Part shown: positions 57,065 to 64,000 of the stretch, piece by piece
How the letters are laid out: the number at the start of each line of letters is the position of its first letter
Position numbering within the stretch: position 1 is the stretch's first letter
Assembly: GCF_932526225.1 (NCBI RefSeq)
Contig: NC_064034.1
Location: forward strand, 8,232,001 to 8,296,000
DNA: 64,000 bases
Direction: 5' to 3'
Source: Nematostella vectensis
Lineage: Eukaryota; Cnidaria; Anthozoa; Actiniaria; Edwardsiidae
Position numbers and translations under genes: made by a program
The notes under the pieces: model-generated
The model's database searches: none
Told to the model about the DNA's origin: nothing
Seen by the model: the letters and a program-made list of their open reading frames with translations, nothing else

Positions 57065-57630
57065 AGATAATATATAGATTAAGGCACTGCCTAAAAGCGG
57101 AGCCAGCAGGACCTTTTTCAGCATAAACTTGTGTAGAACCCCCCTTCTCTGCACTTTCATTATGAATCATTTTCCACCACCCACAAAAAGGCACCAAATG
57201 TAAAACATATAAAGATTGCATGTTCTATAAATACTGCAATTATTATTAAAAGGTGTCCTCCCAATCCTCCTAGGGAATACCTAGAACAAATATGTTTTTG
57301 TTCTAGGTAAAAAAAAGTATTTATTGACATTACTAAGGATATCATTAAGTAAACTATACTTGATAGACAACTGATACAGCAAAATTAGCAAAATAAATTT
57401 ATGCTGATTAACAGCATGATTGATTAACAGGAAAGGCTTTCAGGTCAGGTCATATTTATTTTAAAATGAGGATCAATTAAAGTTCCTCACAAAAAACTGG
57501 GTGCTATTTTATTCTCTTCAAAATTTAAAACAATAAACAAATACATATCAAATTCCTATACAAATAAGAATCCTTTTTATAAGCATCTATTTAGCCTATA
57601 AATTGAAATAGGTTGAAATAGGAAAATTGA

Positions 57631-60600
57631 TTTAGGATTTAAGCTTTGGTGAAAAAATGTATTTAACACATTGTAGAAAGTATGCCATTCTAACTACATC
57701 CTTCATGTTGCTCAAAAGTTTATCTAACGAGAATATTGAATAAACCTTTCAACAACTTCTCTCAAACATGGCCTCCAATACTAAAGAAACAATTATGATG
57801 CAGTTTTTGGTAATGTTCAGGACCAAAGCCAGCATGAGGCAAGTGAGGTAAAATTTTGATGTTTAGTGTTTCACAATTGAAAAGTATGAGATAAAACACC
57901 TGCTTTTGTTGGATTTATCATCCAATGGCTAGCTTTGGATCGGTTAAATTTTGTTTCTGGCTACAGGCCTGATTTTGTTTGGTTCCTTTTTATAGAATAA
58001 TCATGTTTTAAGGAAATCCATAAAATAATATAAAAATAATGACACTTGGATGTTGCAAATCTATCAACCATGAGAGGGGAAGTAATTTTTCGTTTAAAAT
58101 TGTTCTAAATGGTGCCAAGTGCAGCTTCTGTGTTCAAAGGCTTGTCAACTCTCCTGCTGTCACAACCTTGACAAGAAACAGAAGATATGGAATATACCAT
58201 ATTCATCATTCAACTTTTAAATCCCTTTCCCTTTCCATTCCAAACTCCCCAACCGTTATCCTTTACATTTTTTACATGGTTTATTCTCTTATTTTACTAA
58301 TGCAATAGGACATAAACATGTTATTCTGACTGAACAAACCATTCTGTATATACCTGCCAATTTAAATATTTTCCGTGTTCTCATAAGGATCTGGGGTACA
58401 ATATGAATATTCAGCATACATCAGTAAATCGATTTGTTCCTACGAATGCCTTGTGGAGAATTGGAGGGGTGAGTGATTCTGTAAAAATGCATAATGAAAA
58501 GAGACCATGATATCATGGTCTCTTGATAATGCATAATTTATGGTTTTGATTATGGTTTTGATCACTTATTAGGCTCATTTCTTGAAAGGTGAAAATATAA
58601 GTAAATACATTTAATATAATAATCACAAAATTTTGAAGGAAGCATTGTGAAGAAATTAACATTCAGAGATTATAAACAATTTAGTAAGTAAGTATATACT
58701 TATTTTATATTTTTAGAGTTGCCTTTCCTCGAGACGGTGGAAGCGTGTGTTCGCTTTCGTCTTCCAACCGTTTTGTTATCTTCGTCCAACTCTCCACTGA
58801 ATTCCGAAGAGCCCTTCAGAGAGCTCAGAGCTTTCCTCACTTTCATTATAAGAGTTTATTATAAGAATTATAAGACTCCGATACAGAAGCAGTAAGAACT
58901 TCTACTTCCCCTCCCTCTGCTATGGCAGCCATTTTCGCAAAGCAAAATTTTGTTTATATAAGCGGTCTTTTGATTGGCTTATATTATGTGACGTAAGACA
59001 GTCGATCTAAAAATAGCCCTTAGCGATCAATCGCTATTCCACTGTATAATACAGGTCCGTACCCAGGGGGGTGCAGGGCCTGCGAACGCACCCCCCCCCC
59101 CCCCCCCCCACAACGGCCAAAGGTCCACTTTTGGTTCTCAATAGACGTGCTATTATTTGTAGACAAAACTATTAAGCATCTGCTAGATCACTCCGGTATG
59201 TAGCCAAATCTGACAAAAAAACGTCCCGTGGAGATACTGCAAAGGCATGGTCAGATTTTTATCGGAGAAATCACTTCCCACCCCCACCCCCCGAAAATAT
59301 AGGGCACTTTTTCGAATTTCGCACCCCCCCAAGAAAAGTCCTGGGTACGGGCCTGTAATACACAAGATTCACTCTCCAACTCATGTTCTCCTGTCAGTGT
59401 TGAATCGTTCGAGTAAAAGTACGAAAGGCTGACTTCGGTCGTTGTTTTGACTTACTGTACAGAATTAAAACCATACTACAAAAGATGACAGATGTGTTTG
59501 ATAATGAAGGAGTCATAAAGAAAATTTCAGCCTCAAGTTTGGTCTAGTTTTCTTAGCATTCGCCAAAATGTGACAGATCGCCGGTGAAACGCGTTCATTT
59601 CATAACACCGCGCGGTACTGGAACTAGTCTTGCGTTTTTCAGCTGCAGTGCTTCGCCAGTTTATAAAAAAAAAGGTACCTCGCATTCGTAGACCCTAAAA
59701 ATACAATTTTTTGATAGGCTTTACTTCGAAGACCCTAAAAAATAGCAAACCTGGGATTTCAAACCCTAAAAAATACGACGGTCACCCCTACTCCCAATTT
59801 ATAGGGAGTACCCCTCCGATCCGGGTGTCGACAGCTCTCGATTTGCTAAAATATCACGGTAAATTTTTAACCTTGTGAGTTAAATATATTTGTTTCGAAA
59901 GGGCAAGCCATTCTGAATTGGGCTTTTTTTGTTGGAATTGATAGATTTTCCTTGCTTGCAAAAACTATAAACCTTTCCCGAGTGTTATTGTAGAATTGTA
60001 GCAGATAAAGTTTAAGGGTAGCAAAAATAGCGATTTTATAGTGTATACAAGCAAGGAAAAGCATTCCGACAACAAAGCTCAATTTAGAATCGCTTGATCT
60101 TTCTAAACAAATGTAGGATGATTTGAACTCACAAGGCTGACAATTGACTAGCTTATTTGAATAAATTAGAAACTGTCGGACATTTAGTCCATAGAAGACC
60201 TTTCCCTACAGTTGTAGCGATAAAACTCATTTGTCACTTTGATAACGATTTTATAGTGTATACAAGCAAGGGAAAACTTTCAATTTTGACAATATAGCTC
60301 AATTCAGATTCGTTTGCCCTTTCCCAACAAATATACATATACTTTGAACTAACTAGGTCGTAAATTTACCGTGATATTGTCGTAAATGGAGAAATGCCTA
60401 CATTCGGCAGCATGTAGAAAATTCTTACAGCTAAATTCGTTGTTGCGCGACCTCGGCGGATCCAAGATCCTTGTCTCGTTTGGGAATAGCGCGTAGTCAA
60501 TCAACAGTTTGCACCGCGGTGATCCTAGATACTAAATTTCTTAAATACTTAATAGATACTAATCAGAAACTAAACAGATACTAAACAGAAACTAATAGCA

Positions 60601-62671
60601 AGGGGTTTTTTTTTTCAGAGATTTTCCCGCAATTTAGCGGATTTAGTCTAAATTTCTATTTCAGTCATTACTAGCGTTAAATATTCAAAAGGCGATCGCA
60701 CACATACACATAGTACAATACAACTAAATAAAAAAAAAACGGGAGAACGAATTTGGATTTGTTCGTATAAATAGCTATTAGGTAGGAATAAGTAGCAGCT
60801 GATTTTAGCAGGTTCTGCAGATGACATATCCCCCGGGCCCAGTTTATTAGCTAGGTGAGTTTGAGAGTTTAATTCTGCATACAATGCGTGAAAAAAAAAT
60901 CGACGAAATTCTAGAATTCTAGTATGATTTTGCGCGATTGCGTAAGAGTGTTTTACTTCGGCTTAGTTGTGCAGTAATTCCACAAAGAATGTGTATTCCA
61001 TCATTATTTTTTAGTTCTAATCATCATTCTAAATTTTTAAAGGAAATAAAACGGTCAGTATACCCGTACACACTATGAAGTAATAATTCACAGGGTCATC
61101 CGTGCACTAAGTTATCTCATGTTGATCTCACGGTCTCAATGAATCGAATACAAATTTTGTAGAGAAGCACCGTAAAATTTAGGCAGATTAAGAACTTGTT
61201 TACAGTAGATACAGGAAAGCCTTTGAAATCTTTGAGGTTCGAAGTGAAATAAACCCTCGCATAGCCCTGCTGGTTCCATTTTCTTGCCGTAGTTTGCACC
61301 GCGGTGATCCTAGATACTAAATTTCTTAGATACTAAACAGATACTAATCAGAAACTAAACAGATACTAAACAGAAACTAATAGCAAGGGAGGTGATTGTT
61401 TTTTACAGCGATTTTCCCGCAATTTAGCGGATTTAGGCTAAATTTCAATTTCAGTCATCACTAGTGTTAAATATTCAAAAGGCGATCGCACACATACACA
61501 TAGTATAATACAACTAAATAAAAAAACGGGAGAACGAATTTGGATTTGTTCGTATAAATAGCTATTAGGTAGGAATAAATAGCAGCTGAGTTTAGCAGGT
61601 TCTGCAGATAACATATCCCCCGGGCCCAGTTTATTAGCTAGGTGACTTTGGAAGTTTAATTCTGCATAAAATGCGTGAAAAAAATCGACGAACTTCTAGA
61701 ACATTAGTATGATTTTGCGCGATTGCGTGTTTCACTTCGCCTTAGTTGTGCAGTAATTCCACAAAGAAGGTAGGAATAAATAGCAGCTATGTAGGAACAT
61801 TTTTTCTTTCACACAAATTACAGAAGTTGCTGTAAATAATTTGAGAAACCATAGTTATAATGCCTTTCCATCGATTCTAGCTGATTTTACTCGGTAAATA
61901 GCTATTTTTTTTTTTTTTGACGTACCCCCACCCCTGACCGTTTTAAGCATCTGATTAGAATCTGAGGGATGAGTATCTAGGATCACCGCGGTGTAGTTTT
62001 GCGATCGCGACGCTACTGTGAGTTTACAGTTCCACGAATGATAATGATTTACATAGACCCGCCCCCAAAGTCTGATTGACTACGCGCTATTCCCAAACGA
62101 GACAAAGATAATATATAGATTAAGGTACTGCCTAAAAGCGGAGCCAGCAGGACCTTTTTCAGCATAAACTTGTGTAGAACCCCCCTTCTCTGCACTTTCA
62201 TTATGAATCATTTTCCACCACCCACAAAAAGGCACCAAATGTAAAACATATAAAGATTGCATGTTCTATAAATACTGCAATTATTATTAAAAGGTGTCCT
62301 CCCAATCCTCCTAGGGAATACCTAGAACAAATATGTTTTTGTTCTAGGTAAAAAAAAGTATTTATTGACATTACTAAGGATATCATTAAGTAAACTATAC
62401 TTGATAGACAACTGATACAGCAAAATTAGCAAAATAAATTTATGCTGATTAACAGCATGATTGATTAACAGGAAAGGCTTTCAGGTCAGGTCATATTTAT
62501 TTTAAAATGAGGATCAATTAAAGTTCCTCACAAAAAACTGGGTGCTATTTTATTCTCTTCAAAATTTAAAACAATAAACAAATACATATCAAATTCCTAT
62601 ACAAATAAGAATCCTTTTTATAAGCATCTATTTAGCCTTTAAATTGAAATAGGTTGAAATAGGAAAATTGA
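57631..62671 (+). repeat. Tandem macro-repeat, copy 2 (5041 bp)
   Basis: Same start motif and order as copy 1. It is about 790 bp shorter because the nested TIR element carries two rather than three internal 789-bp repeats. Small indels occur elsewhere, including an insertion of about 15 bp near 58855 that breaks the short ORF seen in copy 1. Confidence 0.9.
60471..62105. mobile_element. 33-bp-TIR element, copy in macro-repeat 2
   Basis: The same perfect TIRs lie at 60471-60503 and 62073-62105. The element is 1635 bp because it has only two internal units (starting 60512 and 61297), one fewer than in copy 1. Confidence 0.75.
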
Positions 62672-64000
62672 TTTAGGATTTAAGCTTCGGTGAAAAAATG
62701 TATTTAACACATTGTAGAAAGTATGCCATTCTAACTACATCCTTCGTGTTGCTCAAAAGTTTATCTAACGAGAATATTGAATAAACCTTTCAACAACTTC
62801 TCTCAAACATGGCCTCCAATACTAAAGAAACAATTATGATGCAGTTTTTGGTAATGTTCAGGACCAAAGCCAGCATGAGGCAAGTGAGGTAAAATTTTGA
62901 TGTTTAGTGTTTCACAATTGAAAAGTATGAGATAAAACACCTGCTTTTGTTGGATTTATCATCCAATGGCTAGCTTTGGATCGGTTAAATTTTGTTTCTG
63001 GCTACAGGCCTGATTTTGTTTGGTTCCTTTTTATAGAATAATCATGTTTTAAGGAAATCCATAAAATAATATAAAAATAATGACACTTGGATGTTGCAAA
63101 TCTATCAACCATGAGAGGGGAAGTAATTTTTTGTTTAAAATTGTTCTAAATGGTGCCAAGTGCAGCTTCTGTGTTCAAAGGCTTGTCAACTCTCCTGCTG
63201 TCAAAACCTTGACAAGAAACAGAAGATATGGAATATACCATATTCATCATTCAACTTTGAAATCCCTTTCCATTCCAAACTCCCCAACCGTTACCTTTTA
63301 CATTTTTTTACATGGTTTATTTTCTTATTTTAATGAAGCAATAGGACATAAACATGTTGTTCTGACTGAACAAACCATTCTGTATATACCTGCCAATTTA
63401 AATATTTTCCGTGTTCTCATAAGGATCTGGGGTACAATATGAATATTCAGCATACATCAGTAAATCGATTTGTTCCTACGAATGCCTTGTGGAGAATTGC
63501 AGGGGTGAGTGATTCTGTAAAAATGCATAATGCCAAGAGACCATGATATCATGGTCTCTTGGGCGTGCTTGGGCGGTCTCAGGGCGTGCCAACGCACCCC
63601 CCTCCCCACAACGGCCAAAGGTCCACTTTTGGTTCTCAATAGACGTGCTATTATTTGTAGACAAAACTATTAAGCATCTGCTAGATCACTCCGGTATGTA
63701 GCCAAATCTGACAAAAAAAAACGGAGATACTGCAAAGGCATGGTCAGATTTTTATCGGAGAAATCACTTCCCACCCCCACCCCCCCCCCCGAAAATATAG
63801 GGCACTTTTTCGGATTTCGCACCCCCCCAAGAAAAGTCCTGGGTACGGGCCTGTAATACACAAGATTCACTCTCCAACTCATGTTCTCCTGTCAGTGTTG
63901 AATCGTTCGAGTAAAAGTACGAAAGGCTGACTTCGGTCGTTGTTTTGACTTACTGTACAGAATTAAAACCATACTACAAAAGATGACAGATGTGTCTGAT
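62672..64000 (+). repeat. Tandem macro-repeat, copy 3 (cut by the window edge)
   Basis: The start is identical in character to copies 1 and 2. Just after the palindrome (about 63561) roughly 530 bp present in the other copies are missing. The sequence rejoins inside the C-rich MITE near 63575-63600. The copy continues beyond the window. Confidence 0.85.

Larger units (their letters stand above)
51800..57630 (+). repeat. Tandem macro-repeat, copy 1 (5831 bp)
   Basis: It begins TTTAGGATTTAAGCTT. It is followed without a gap by two further copies at 57631 and 62672. Large stretches are almost identical between copies (for example 52210-52340 against 58039-58170), so the duplication is recent. 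It contains a palindrome, a short gene-like fragment, a GGCCCGTACCCAGG-ended MITE and a 33-bp-TIR element with three internal repeats. There is no convincing protein gene. Confidence 0.9.

Overview
The window is animal genomic DNA, most likely from a cnidarian and probably a sea anemone such as Nematostella vectensis. It is AT-rich, and its ancient metazoan genes are intron-rich with clean GT-AG junctions. Two intronless rhodopsin-type receptors are present, and the introns carry many small inverted-repeat DNA transposons. The species is inferred from overall character, not proven. I found no CRISPR array, recognisable tRNA or rRNA gene, or bacterial-type operon.

Layout from left to right: (i) 2-151, the last exon of an unidentified + strand gene. 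(ii) 3487-11300, a seven-exon + strand patatin-like phospholipase of the PNPLA8 / iPLA2-gamma type. One of its introns holds a 2-kb TIR element carrying a broken LINE reverse transcriptase and a HIRAN-like ORF. (iii) 12282-13304, an intronless class A GPCR (+). (iv) 15038-19447, TMBIM4 (- strand, 7 exons, 241 aa). (v) 19724-23781, PPP4R2 (+, 7 exons, 319 aa), head to head with TMBIM4 across a 276-bp divergent promoter. (vi) 24668-42342, a 25-exon FGD5/6-type RhoGEF (+, 2083 aa by my exon chaining) with DH-PH-FYVE-PH at the C-terminus and a very large Pro-rich, Tyr-motif-rich N-terminus. (vii) 44216-46138, an ASMT/ASMTL-like O-methyltransferase (-, 3 exons, 366 aa). (viii) 48706-49884, a second class A GPCR (-). 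(ix) 51.3-64.0 kb, a gene-poor block of long tandem repeats of about 5.8, 5.0 and at least 1.3 kb, with a nested 33-bp-TIR element and an internal 789-bp tandem repeat.

The genes are ordinary independent eukaryotic units: mitochondrial lipid remodelling, Golgi/ER Bax-inhibitor protein, PP4 phosphatase subunit, Cdc42-type GEF, small-molecule methyltransferase and receptors. The only strong regulatory coupling visible is the shared TMBIM4/PPP4R2 promoter.

The most interesting features are these. (a) A TA-flanked TIR element combines a LINE fragment with a HIRAN-like ORF. (b) The FGD protein has ten YxxP and four YxN motifs between SH3 ligands, resembling a docking scaffold fused to a GEF. (c) There is a nested tandem macro-repeat. 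(d) A foldback transposon family has exact 9-bp target duplications and is represented by a 156-bp copy and a 32-bp remnant. (e) A PNPLA8 splice acceptor is triplicated.

All exon chains were joined by hand. They are supported by reading frame, splice phase and remembered family motifs, not by alignment or transcripts.
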